NCBI GenBank assembly: GCA_030151665.1
Contig: JASLDB010000109.1
Coordinates: 1-23,695 of the forward strand
Direction: 5' to 3'
Length of the DNA stretch: 23,695 nt
Source of the DNA: Neisseriaceae bacterium
GTDB lineage: Bacteria > Pseudomonadota > Gammaproteobacteria > Burkholderiales > Neisseriaceae
Shown: one piece after another, positions 7,953 through 14,649 of the stretch
How positions within the stretch are numbered: the first letter of the stretch is position 1
How the letters are laid out: every line of letters begins with the position of its first letter
Program-made: the position numbers and the translations under genes
The notes under the pieces: model-generated
The model's database searches: none
Told to the model about the DNA's origin: nothing
What the model saw: the letters and a program-made list of their open reading frames with translations, nothing else

Positions 7953-8729
7953 TTATTGCAATGCATATCTAACATTGACTTCATAGTTTGTTTGTACTGG
8001 CTGACCATTACGAATGGCCGGTTTTACTTTGGCACTTTGAGCCGCTTGCATGGCTGAGCGGTTTAGCGAATTCTCTTTGTGTTTTTGTATCAGTCGAACA
8101 TTGGTAATAGAGCCATTGGGCATGACGGTTAGCGAAACACGAACCACACCCGTAGAGCCATTTTCAAGTGCTTGAGGTGGGTATTTGCCAGCAATATTGA
8201 CAGAGCCACCATGCACCACAGTATTGGAATTGCCACCACCACCTGCTGGTGTTGAGCTATTGCTACTACCCGTGCTTGAACCTGCTGCATTGCCTTTGCC
8301 TGTGTTGCTACTTTGATTCGTTGGCGTATTGCTTTGGTTGCTTGGGCTATTGTTGGTGGGTGTGGCGCTATTGGCTTGTGTGGTACTGGCTACATCATTG
8401 CTTGCAGTTCGGCTTTTCGTGGTTTTGATTGGTGGTGTTTTGTCTTGTTGCACCACAGGCTGTTTAGGCTGATTTTTGGGTTGGGTCACCGGTTTTTTTG
8501 GGGTGTTTTTTTTCGGCTCATTTTTGCCTGCCGCCTGTTCAGCCACGGTATTCGATTCGGTGGGGCCACTGGGTTCTGTGGGGATATCCACAAAAACCAA
8601 AGAGGTGTTCTCTGGTGGCGTTTGGCTTTTGGTGTTGGTGCTATAAATAGCATAGCCCAGTAGGGCGCAATGTGCTGCCAAAACAGCACCCACCACAACA
8701 CATGTTGATTTATTAAAAGGTATTCTCAT
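7953..8729 (-). CDS. tonB: Energy transducer TonB
   Basis: 258 residues. An N-terminal signal anchor (about 9-29) carries His20, the residue conserved in TonB and needed for coupling to ExbB/ExbD. A Pro/Lys segment (about 70-105, KKNTPKKPVTQPKNQPKQP) comes next, then a low-complexity stretch rich in Asn, Ser, Thr and Gly (about 110-170), and a C-terminal TonB domain (about 172-258) with GKYPPQALENGSTGVVRV and a final NYEVNVRYAL strand. It spans the periplasm and powers uptake of ferric siderophores, haem or similar through TonB-dependent receptors. It is the first gene of tonB-exbB-exbD, the order also seen in Neisseria. A candidate Fur box lies 17 bases upstream of the ATG, which suggests iron repression. 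Confidence 0.95.
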   Translation of the reverse strand: MRIPFNKSTCVVVGAVLAAHCALLGYAIYSTNTKSQTPPENTSLVFVDIPTEPSGPTESNTVAEQAAGKNEPKKNTPKKPVTQPKNQPKQPVVQQDKTPPIKTTKSRTASNDVASTTQANSATPTNNSPSNQSNTPTNQSSNTGKGNAAGSSTGSSNSSTPAGGGGNSNTVVHGGSVNIAGKYPPQALENGSTGVVRVSLTVMPNGSITNVRLIQKHKENSLNRSAMQAAQSAKVKPAIRNGQPVQTNYEVNVRYALQ

Positions 8730-8745
8730 TGTTCACAAATATAAA

Positions 8746-8760
8746 TGATAATTCATATCA
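8746..8760 (-). promoter_or_regulatory. Candidate Fur box upstream of tonB
   Basis: TGATAAT-T-CATATCA matches the 7-1-7 Fur motif TGATAAT-n-ATTATCA at 12 of 14 positions. It lies just upstream of the tonB start codon (8729), where bound Fur would block transcription or early elongation. I could not fix the exact -10/-35. Confidence 0.55.
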
Positions 8761-8847
8761 ATTGCAAGTAGAAAAGCGATTGTACGCTAAATTTTTGACT
8801 TTGTGCGAGTAATTTCAGGAACTTTTTTGATTGCAGTGTTTTCGTGC

Positions 8848-8876
8848 TTGAAATACATGGTGAGCCTCTTTAAAAT
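8848..8876 (+). promoter_or_regulatory. Promoter of the LysE-family exporter gene
   Basis: TTGAAA (8848-8853), a 17-base spacer, then TAAAAT (8871-8876): a good sigma-70 match. Transcription would begin near 8883, so the leader is only about 14 bases and consists mostly of the ribosome site. Confidence 0.65.
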
Positions 8877-8896
8877 CAAATTTTAGGGGAGTGAGT

Positions 8897-9541
8897 ATGT
8901 CGTTTAGTCTGTGGTTGGCTTTTATCAGTACAACGTTTTTTATTTCTGCATCACCTGGGCCCAATATGTTATTGGCTTTTCAGTTTGGTATTAATTATGG
9001 TGTGAAAAAGACCATTTATACTTTACTGGGTTTGAGTACGGGTTTGCTTATCTTATTGGGTATTTCTGCATTGGCGGTGTCGATTCTTAGCCAAAAAGCC
9101 CCCGTTGTTTTTGAAGTCGCTAAACTATTGGGTGCGGCCTATTTATTGTATTTGGCTTACCAATCTTGGCACAGCAAAGGCAGTGGTTTTGAAAGCAATC
9201 AAATCCGCATTCAACCGTCTAAATCACGTTTGTATCGGACAGGTTTGGGTGTTGCCTTGTCTAACCCCAAGGCCATTTTGTTTTTTGCTGCATTTTTCCC
9301 CCATTTTTTGCGCCCAGAGCAAGGCAGTATCGGGTCGCAATATGCGATTTTAATCGTGAGTTTTTTTATTATCGAAACATTTTGGCAATGCATTTATACG
9401 GTTTTGGGTAAAATTTTGTCTATTTGGCTGCTACAAAATAACCGTATCCTATGGCTTAACCGCATTTGCGGTGGCATTTTTGCGGTGATTGCCATCGGTT
9501 TGGTGGTCGATGGCATTCAGAATATCAGTAAATTATTTTAA
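8897..9541 (+). CDS. LysE/RhtB-family amino-acid exporter
   Basis: 214 residues from ATG 8897. AGGGGAG (8885-8891) is at ideal distance from this ATG and overlaps the alternative GTG at 8891, which is therefore rejected. The protein is an inner-membrane carrier with about six helices. The family signature SASPGPNMLLAFQFG lies at about 16-30; a second conserved stretch, LGAAYLLYLAYQSW, lies near 72-85, and GLGVALSNPKAILFFAAFFP near 112-131. Family members export lysine, threonine, homoserine or related compounds. The substrate here cannot be read from sequence. Its stop overlaps the stop of recJ by 4 bases on the opposite strand, with no terminator between them. Confidence 0.9.
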   Translation: MSFSLWLAFISTTFFISASPGPNMLLAFQFGINYGVKKTIYTLLGLSTGLLILLGISALAVSILSQKAPVVFEVAKLLGAAYLLYLAYQSWHSKGSGFESNQIRIQPSKSRLYRTGLGVALSNPKAILFFAAFFPHFLRPEQGSIGSQYAILIVSFFIIETFWQCIYTVLGKILSIWLLQNNRILWLNRICGGIFAVIAIGLVVDGIQNISKLF

Positions 9542-11238
9542 GCTGCTTGCCAAAAATCAATATACAGTTGTAATTCAATATTTTGGCGCCATTCATTGAC
9601 CACAGGGCGATAGACGGTATGGATTTGGGCAGGTAAATCTTCGGTGCAGCGGAAAATCATCGCTTCAAATATTTGCCCATCACGGTATAAGCCGACTTTT
9701 TTGTGGTTTACACCGACTTGTTTTTGCCACGCCACTTGGAAAACGTCTTGAAAACGAGGTTCGGCAAAGCCTTGCCCCCAAATCGGTTCGGCAAGGCTCT
9801 TTGCTTGGGCAAGGCTGATTTCTTGGGTGGTCAAACTGCCATCGGTAACCCATGTTTGGGTTAAATCTTCCATGGGCACATATTCGGCTAGCACGGTTTC
9901 AAAAGCAGTTTGAAAGGGCACAATATTGTGTTCTAAAATGCTTAAACCTGCTGCCATGGCATGGCCACCAAATTTGATGATTAAATCAGGATGGCGTTTA
10001 GACACCACATCCAATAAATCACGCAAATGGACTTTGGCGATAGAACGACCAGAACCTCGCCATTCACCATTGTCCGCAGGGGCAAAAACGATGGTTGGGC
10101 GGTGAAATTTTTCTTTTAGGCGAGAGGCTACAATGCCAACCACGCCTTGGTGCCAATCTTTTTGATAGACCACCACACTGCGTTGAGTGGGGTTTAAATG
10201 CACTTCGGGTAATTCTAAGGCTTGTTTGAGCATGGACTGCTCAATACTGCGCCTGTCTTGGTTTAAATCATCCAATTGTTGGGCATAGTGGGCAGCTAAT
10301 TCATCGTTGTCGGCTAACAAACATTGAATGCCCAAAGACATATCATCCAATCGACCTGCGGCATTGATGCGAGGACCCACAGCAAAACCCAAATCAAAAC
10401 TTTGGGCTTTTTGGGCATCACGTTTGGCAATTTGGAACAAGGCTTTAATGCCAGGACTCATTTTGCCTTGGCGCATGCGCTTTAAGCCATTGGCTACCAA
10501 GATGCGGTTGTTGTGATCTAACGGTACCACATCGGCAACGGTTCCCAAAGCCACCAAATCCAGCAATTCACTTAAATTGGGCTCACAAACCACACTATTT
10601 TGGAAATAACCGATTTGGCGCAAGTGTGAACGCAGTGCCATGAGGACATAAAACATAACGCCAACGCCAGCCAATGCTTTACTTGGAAAAGCACAAGTGC
10701 CTTTATTGGGGTTAACAATGGTGCACTTTGGCAATTCATCTGCAGGCAAATGGTGGTCAGTCACAATGACATGAACATCCAAACTTTGGGCATGGGCAAC
10801 ACCCGATAAACTGGCAATGCCATTGTCTACTGTCACCAACACTTGTGCGCCACGATCAAACGCCACATCGACAAGGGCAGGGCTTAAACCATAACCATGT
10901 TCAAAACGATTGGGCACCAAAAAATCTACTTTTGCACCCATGCTGCGTAAGCCTTTGACCCCAACCGCACAAGCAGTCGCACCATCGGCATCATAATCTG
11001 CCACGATTATAATCGCTTGTTTATTGATAATGGCTTGTGCCAACTCTTCTGCTGCTTGTTGGCAGTGGTGTAATTGTTCAAAATGCAGTAAATGTTTAAA
11101 ACTGGTGTCGATTTCATCAACATGGTGAATATCACGGGCGGCATACAGTCGTGCCATTAAGGGTGATACACCTTCTGTGAGTAAATTGTTGAATGCAGTG
11201 GTATCAATGGGACGATTTTGAACAGTGGTGGTCATCAT
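9538..11238 (-). CDS. recJ: Single-stranded-DNA-specific 5'-3' exonuclease RecJ
   Basis: 566 residues (E. coli 577). RecJ degrades single strands 5' to 3' in recombination, mismatch repair and fork repair. DHH-family motifs are in order: VADYDADGATACA (motif I), VTVDNGIASL (II), VIVTDHHLPADELP (III, the DHH), then RINAAGRLDD. The DHHA1 domain has the GGHAMAAGLSI glycine motif (about 428-438), followed by the C-terminal OB-like region. The start ATG at 11236-11238 overlaps the stop of the upstream gene (ATGA), a classic coupling signal; the longer frame begins at a TTG (11274) inside that gene with no ribosome site. ATG 11235 is the next possible start. It is the second gene of an RpfE-type/recJ unit. 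Confidence 0.95.
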   Translation of the reverse strand: MMTTTVQNRPIDTTAFNNLLTEGVSPLMARLYAARDIHHVDEIDTSFKHLLHFEQLHHCQQAAEELAQAIINKQAIIIVADYDADGATACAVGVKGLRSMGAKVDFLVPNRFEHGYGLSPALVDVAFDRGAQVLVTVDNGIASLSGVAHAQSLDVHVIVTDHHLPADELPKCTIVNPNKGTCAFPSKALAGVGVMFYVLMALRSHLRQIGYFQNSVVCEPNLSELLDLVALGTVADVVPLDHNNRILVANGLKRMRQGKMSPGIKALFQIAKRDAQKAQSFDLGFAVGPRINAAGRLDDMSLGIQCLLADNDELAAHYAQQLDDLNQDRRSIEQSMLKQALELPEVHLNPTQRSVVVYQKDWHQGVVGIVASRLKEKFHRPTIVFAPADNGEWRGSGRSIAKVHLRDLLDVVSKRHPDLIIKFGGHAMAAGLSILEHNIVPFQTAFETVLAEYVPMEDLTQTWVTDGSLTTQEISLAQAKSLAEPIWGQGFAEPRFQDVFQVAWQKQVGVNHKKVGLYRDGQIFEAMIFRCTEDLPAQIHTVYRPVVNEWRQNIELQLYIDFWQAA

Positions 11239-12248
11239 GGTTGTATCTGGCTGAAGGTTTTTTTTGATTTCCAAAAAGCACGATGTGCCTTGGCTTTGAC
11301 TGTGGTAATCAGACCCAAATCACCATTGCTGATAATGGTTAAGGTTTGAATCTGTCCAGTTTTTAATGCAGCCCAAATGGGAGCGAAAAAACGGGTTTCT
11401 AATTGTACAAGTTGGTCTTGGTAGCCCCAAATATCAGCAAAAGCGGTTGGCATCAGTAAGTCATTTAAATCCAAAATAGCCAATAAATTTTTGGCTTCAG
11501 GCAATTCTTGGTATAAACGCAACCAAGCGGTGTAATCGTAAGGTTTGGCTTGGGTAAAACGATGATTGTCTTGTAGTAAAATGCTATCAGATGCCAAAAT
11601 ACCAAAGGGTTTGGTCTGCCATCTGTTGTTTTTGACAGGCAAATCACGCCAAAACCACACACCATTAATGTCCATTTTGTGTTGTTTTCTAACTTGGTTC
11701 ACAGGGTGAGTGGCCAAGAACATTTGAATCTCAGCTTGGGTGCGCATCATTAAACGGGCTTCTTCGCCTTCAGGTCGTGTGTGGCGGTCGATTTGCCCGA
11801 GCATTTCGGAGACAATGGGAGCCGTCCATTGTGGCTCATTGGGGCAAGTCACCACCCACAATTCAGCTTGCCAAGGGTGGAAGGTCCAGCCTAAATCAGG
11901 CAAAAAGTCAGTGAGTGATTGGCACAGAGCTTCTGCTTCCTCAGCTTGCAATTGCAAACTGGGACCTGCCAATAGGTTCACACTATTCATTTCCAGTTTT
12001 TGCAAGCAAGGGCTGGCTAGAAAAGCATGGCAGTCGGCTGGCAATTGCAGCTCGGTTTTGGCTGTGCTTAATAAGCTATCCTGGCGGCGAAGATTGCTTT
12101 GTAAATCGGCTAGGCTGATTTGGGTGCGTTCAGTTTTGCCAAAACGCAACATGGCATCCAATGATGGTGTTAGCATGCCTTGGGGTTGTTGGTTGGTGCT
12201 GGCAAAGTGGGGCCAAATTAAGCCGGGAATACAAAGTTGCAAGTGCAT
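11235..12248 (-). CDS. RpfE-type/phosphoglycerate-mutase-like conserved protein (COG4255-like)
   Basis: 337 residues, starting MHLQLCIPGLIWPHF, the typical start of the conserved protein found next to recJ in betaproteobacteria and xanthomonads and named 'regulatory protein RpfE type' or 'cofactor-independent phosphoglycerate mutase-like'. Visible marks are a Trp-rich middle (LGWTFHPWQAELWVV), IDRHTRPEGEEARLMMRTQ, GVWFWRDLP near 200, and a C-terminal LTIISNGDLGLITTVKA. The alkaline-phosphatase-type metal ligands expected of a true mutase are not obvious, so I do not claim that activity. There is no signal peptide, so it is probably cytoplasmic. The stop codon overlaps the recJ start (ATGA), so translation is coupled. 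Function is unproven; the link to recJ is the strongest hint. Confidence 0.75.
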   Translation of the reverse strand: MHLQLCIPGLIWPHFASTNQQPQGMLTPSLDAMLRFGKTERTQISLADLQSNLRRQDSLLSTAKTELQLPADCHAFLASPCLQKLEMNSVNLLAGPSLQLQAEEAEALCQSLTDFLPDLGWTFHPWQAELWVVTCPNEPQWTAPIVSEMLGQIDRHTRPEGEEARLMMRTQAEIQMFLATHPVNQVRKQHKMDINGVWFWRDLPVKNNRWQTKPFGILASDSILLQDNHRFTQAKPYDYTAWLRLYQELPEAKNLLAILDLNDLLMPTAFADIWGYQDQLVQLETRFFAPIWAALKTGQIQTLTIISNGDLGLITTVKAKAHRAFWKSKKTFSQIQP

Positions 12249-12283
12249 GGTATTGAATTTCTGAAAAAACCTTTATGGTGGTT

Positions 12284-12315
12284 ATTCTACTACATTGTCA
12301 GGCCTGCTGGCAGGC
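12284..12315 (-). promoter_or_regulatory. Candidate promoter with overlapping palindrome, RpfE-type/recJ unit
   Basis: On the minus strand a TAGAAT -10 (12284-12289, five of six matches) has no good -35. Where it should lie (about 12307-12312) there is a GC-rich inverted repeat, GCCTGC-TG-GCAGGC (12302-12315). Such an overlap fits an operator, but the bound protein is unknown. It does not match the LexA box. Confidence 0.3.
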
Positions 12316-12436
12316 AAATGCAAAAGCAATGATTGCTATTTATTTTATTGATCCTTGAAAAAACCAAATTGTGGCAAAATCTTTTATGTCTATATGGTAA
12401 AAGCTTATTAAGTCTTAGCAAATCAGTGCGTTATCG

Positions 12437-12445
12437 TGTTAAAAT
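12437..12445 (+). promoter_or_regulatory. Extended -10 promoter candidate for the M23 peptidase gene
   Basis: TGTTAAAAT: a TG extension one base before TAAAAT (12440-12445). A weak TTAGCA (12415-12420) lies 19 bases upstream. It would give a leader of about 68 bases. Confidence 0.4.
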
Positions 12446-12519
12446 CTTTTTTTATTGTGGTTAGGGTTTTTGAGCTTGTTGAACACAAGTGATTAAAAAC
12501 TGAAGTTTGAGGTTATCTT

Positions 12520-13854
12520 TTGCAAAATCCATTTAAAGGCATTAAAAAGCCACTTAACAATATCCCATTTTTGCGGACACACCGTAGCAAATGGATGGTA
12601 TTTGGTTTTATTCTTCCTTGTTTTGGTGTATTGAGTGCGAGTGCCGTGGTGGCAAGCAATCAGAAACCAGAAACGCAAGGACCCTCGTTTGAGCGAGTGG
12701 TTCAAAAACTGCCATTGCCAAAAATTGTCTTGCAACAGCAAGCTAGTCAGTATTGGTCAGAATATGAAGTAAAAGTAGGCGATTCTTTCAAAGAGATTTT
12801 GATGGGCAATGGTTTAAGCGATGAGCAAGCCATGCAAGTGATTAAAAGCCATTTTGGCAATAAATCACCCCGTGTTCATCCTGGTCAATTAATTAGCATG
12901 CAGTTTAACCAAGACAATCAATTGCAAGCTTTACAATTTTTCCAAGATGATGAAGATGGTGAAAAAAATCTTGTGGCATTGGAAAAAAAAGGTGAGCAGT
13001 GGCAAACCTTGAACAATATTGCTGATACTGAAACGATTGCTACTTTGCGAGCGATTACTGTCCAAACTTCTGCCCGAGGCGCTTTGGCGCGAGCAGGTGT
13101 GCCAGTCGAAATTCGTGAAACCATCAATGAATTATTCAGTGATAAATTTGCCTTGGATGATTTAACGGAAGGTGATGCTGTTCGGGTGGTTTTTGAGAAT
13201 CATTATTTCCGTGGGCAGCCCATTGCAACGGGTAATATTCAAGCGGTTGAAGTGCGTCATGCTGGCAAAGTTTACCAAGCCTATTATTTCGAACATGGCG
13301 AAGACAGTGGGGCATTTTACACTGCATCAGGCCAACCTTTGAGCAAAGGTTTTACGGTGAAGCCTGTTGAATACACACGAATCAGCTCACCTTTTGGTAC
13401 CCGCTTTCACCCAATTTTACAAGTGTGGAAAAGCCATGCAGGTATTGATTATGCTGCACCAACAGGTACGCCTATTGTGGCACCAGCCACAGGTGTTATT
13501 GAAGAAGTGGGTGTGAAAGGCGGCTATGGCAATGCCATTGTGATTCGTCATCGCAATAACTTGCAAACCTTATATGGTCACATGAATGCTTTTGCATCAG
13601 GCATGCGTGCAGGCAAAACGGTACAGCCAGGTGAAGTGATTGGTTTTGTGGGTTCAACAGGTCGCTCAACAGGACCGCATTTGCATTATGAGGTGCGGGT
13701 CAATGGTCAAGCTGTTAACCCTGCTACCACTGCTTTGCCGGTTCGACAATTGGCAAAAAATGAAATTTCATCATTTAAAGCCATACAAAACGCTGATGAT
13801 GCCCGATTTGCGCAAGTGCGTCATTTGCGGGTGATGGTGTCGCAATTGGATTAA
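12520..13854 (+). CDS. M23-family murein endopeptidase, membrane-anchored (MepM-like)
   Basis: 444 residues with a TTG start; GAGGT (about 12508-12512) is 7 bases upstream, and the next Met (residue 26) lies at the edge of the membrane helix. A signal anchor (about 25-46) follows a basic N-terminus. A LysM/OapA-like region (about 85-135, VKVGDSFKEILMGNGL, VHPGQLISM) precedes a linker and a LytM/M23 domain (about 287-407). The zinc and catalytic residues are present: H306 and D310 in HAGIDY, H354 in LYGHMN, and H387-x-H389 in GPHLHYEV. The layout matches E. coli MepM (440 aa) and M23B peptidases of Neisseria, which cut peptide cross-links in peptidoglycan to allow wall growth. It acts in the periplasm. 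It appears to be a single-gene unit with its own terminator. Confidence 0.93.
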   Translation: MQNPFKGIKKPLNNIPFLRTHRSKWMVFGFILPCFGVLSASAVVASNQKPETQGPSFERVVQKLPLPKIVLQQQASQYWSEYEVKVGDSFKEILMGNGLSDEQAMQVIKSHFGNKSPRVHPGQLISMQFNQDNQLQALQFFQDDEDGEKNLVALEKKGEQWQTLNNIADTETIATLRAITVQTSARGALARAGVPVEIRETINELFSDKFALDDLTEGDAVRVVFENHYFRGQPIATGNIQAVEVRHAGKVYQAYYFEHGEDSGAFYTASGQPLSKGFTVKPVEYTRISSPFGTRFHPILQVWKSHAGIDYAAPTGTPIVAPATGVIEEVGVKGGYGNAIVIRHRNNLQTLYGHMNAFASGMRAGKTVQPGEVIGFVGSTGRSTGPHLHYEVRVNGQAVNPATTALPVRQLAKNEISSFKAIQNADDARFAQVRHLRVMVSQLD

Positions 13855-13871
13855 TCCCAAATCGAATCATC

Positions 13872-13898
13872 AAAACGCTGCCTGTGGCAGCGTTTTTT
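13872..13898 (+). terminator. Terminator after the M23 peptidase gene
   Basis: ACGCTGCC (13875-13882) pairs with GGCAGCGT (13886-13893) over a TGT loop, followed by a T-run and preceded by an A-run. The left arm contains GCTGCCTG, the core of a Neisseriaceae uptake-sequence dialect (see findings). Confidence 0.9.
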
Positions 13899-13929
13899 GT
13901 TTGTTGTCTATTTTATAGGTTTTTAAATC

Positions 13930-13960
13930 ATTCTATGTTAATATATTATTAAAATAGAAT
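13930..13960. repeat. Inverted repeat upstream of the Spy-like gene
   Basis: ATTCTAT (13930-13936) and ATAGAAT (13954-13960) form a perfect 7-bp inverted repeat with a 17-base A/T-rich spacer. It lies about 85 bases before the Spy-like ATG, in very A/T-rich DNA that should hold the promoter. It could be a regulator site, or chance in A/T-rich DNA. Confidence 0.35.
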
Positions 13961-14042
13961 AATAAAATATTTCAATGATTTGTGGTGCTATCAATGACTG
14001 GGTGAATGGTATTTAAATGTATTTTCATTAGGAGATGTTGAT

Positions 14043-14522
14043 ATGAAAGCGACAAGTAAAAAAGTCATTTTGGTAACGGTTCTATTGGGTTTGACCATCG
14101 GTGTGCAAGCACAACATCGCATGGGGCGTGGTCATGGCATGATGCAACAAAATGGTGGGATGATGAATCAAGGCGGTTGCATGATGAATCAAAGTGGTGG
14201 CTACATGGGTAATATGAATTTATCAGCAGAGCAGCAAAGTAAAATCAATGGGTTACAACAGCAGTTTTGGCAGCAGAATCAGCAGCGTTGGCAAAATAAC
14301 AATGCTTGGCAAGCACACCATAATCGTGTGCAAGCCTTGATTAATGCCAATCAATTTGATCAAAAAGCCGCTGAGAAATTGGCCAATGAACGCCAAAGTT
14401 GGCGCAGTGAACAAATGGTGAAGCGTTGGCATTTGCAACAGCAAATTTTTCAAGTCTTAACACCAGAGCAACAGCAGCAATGGCAACAAGGTCACAATGC
14501 AGGTTCTTGCGGAATGTATTAA
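14043..14522 (+). CDS. Spy/CpxP-like (LTxxQ) periplasmic protein with Met-rich N-terminal repeat
   Basis: 159 residues; AGGAG (14030-14034) is 8 bases before the ATG. The signal peptide (1-23) is cut after IGVQA. The mature N-terminus (about 24-58) is rich in Met, Gly, His and Asn and contains three 7-residue units beginning Met-Met (33-53). The rest is helical and very rich in Gln, Trp and Asn, with two LTxxQ-type marks: NLSAEQQSKI (about 58-67) and VLTPEQQQQW (near 139-148). This layout fits the Spy/CpxP/ZraP superfamily of periplasmic chaperones and stress sensors. The Met/His-rich segment suggests copper or other soft-metal binding, which is inference. Two Cys (46 and near the C-terminus) could form a disulfide. 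It is a single-gene unit between two terminators, so regulation is probably its own. Confidence 0.75.
   Translation: MKATSKKVILVTVLLGLTIGVQAQHRMGRGHGMMQQNGGMMNQGGCMMNQSGGYMGNMNLSAEQQSKINGLQQQFWQQNQQRWQNNNAWQAHHNRVQALINANQFDQKAAEKLANERQSWRSEQMVKRWHLQQQIFQVLTPEQQQQWQQGHNAGSCGMY
14139..14201 (+). repeat. Three tandem 21-base units in the Spy-like gene
   Basis: Units at 14139-14159, 14160-14180 and 14181-14201 each begin ATGATG and encode MMQQNGG, MMNQGGC and MMNQSGG. The unit is a multiple of three, so copy-number change would keep the frame and vary the length of the Met-rich segment. Confidence 0.85.
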
Positions 14523-14550
14523 ATCACACTAATCATGGTTAATTGATAGT

Positions 14551-14575
14551 AGCTGCCTATTTGGGCAGCTTTTTT
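14551..14575 (+). terminator. Terminator after the Spy-like gene
   Basis: AGCTGCC (14551-14557) pairs with GGCAGCT (14564-14570) over a TATTTG loop, followed by a T-run. GCTGCC again forms the stem. Confidence 0.85.
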
Positions 14576-14587
14576 CATGGCAAATGC

Positions 14588-14617
14588 TTAATGAATGAGG
14601 GCAAACAATGGTATGCT
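14588..14617 (+). promoter_or_regulatory. Weak candidate promoter for tex
   Basis: TTAATG (14588-14593), an 18-base spacer and TATGCT (14612-14617) with a TG extension. It is the best match in the 75 bases between the upstream terminator and tex, but weak. Confidence 0.3.
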
Positions 14618-14649
14618 GTGTTTTTTTGTTTGCAACACTTTAGGGTTTT

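Larger units (their letters stand above)
12249..12519. other. Divergent promoter region between the RpfE-type gene and the M23 peptidase gene
   Basis: 271 A/T-rich bases without a supported gene. Leftward, a TAGAAT -10 with a palindrome over its -35 position is the likely promoter of the RpfE-type/recJ unit. Rightward, an extended -10 (12437-12445) may serve the M23 gene. Nothing else is clear between 12320 and 12430. Confidence 0.5.

Noticed and set aside
8668..8690. GTGCTG/CAGCAC inverted repeat in the tonB N-terminus as an operator
   Set aside because: It lies inside the membrane-anchor codons of tonB, well downstream of the start, and is explained by coding sequence.
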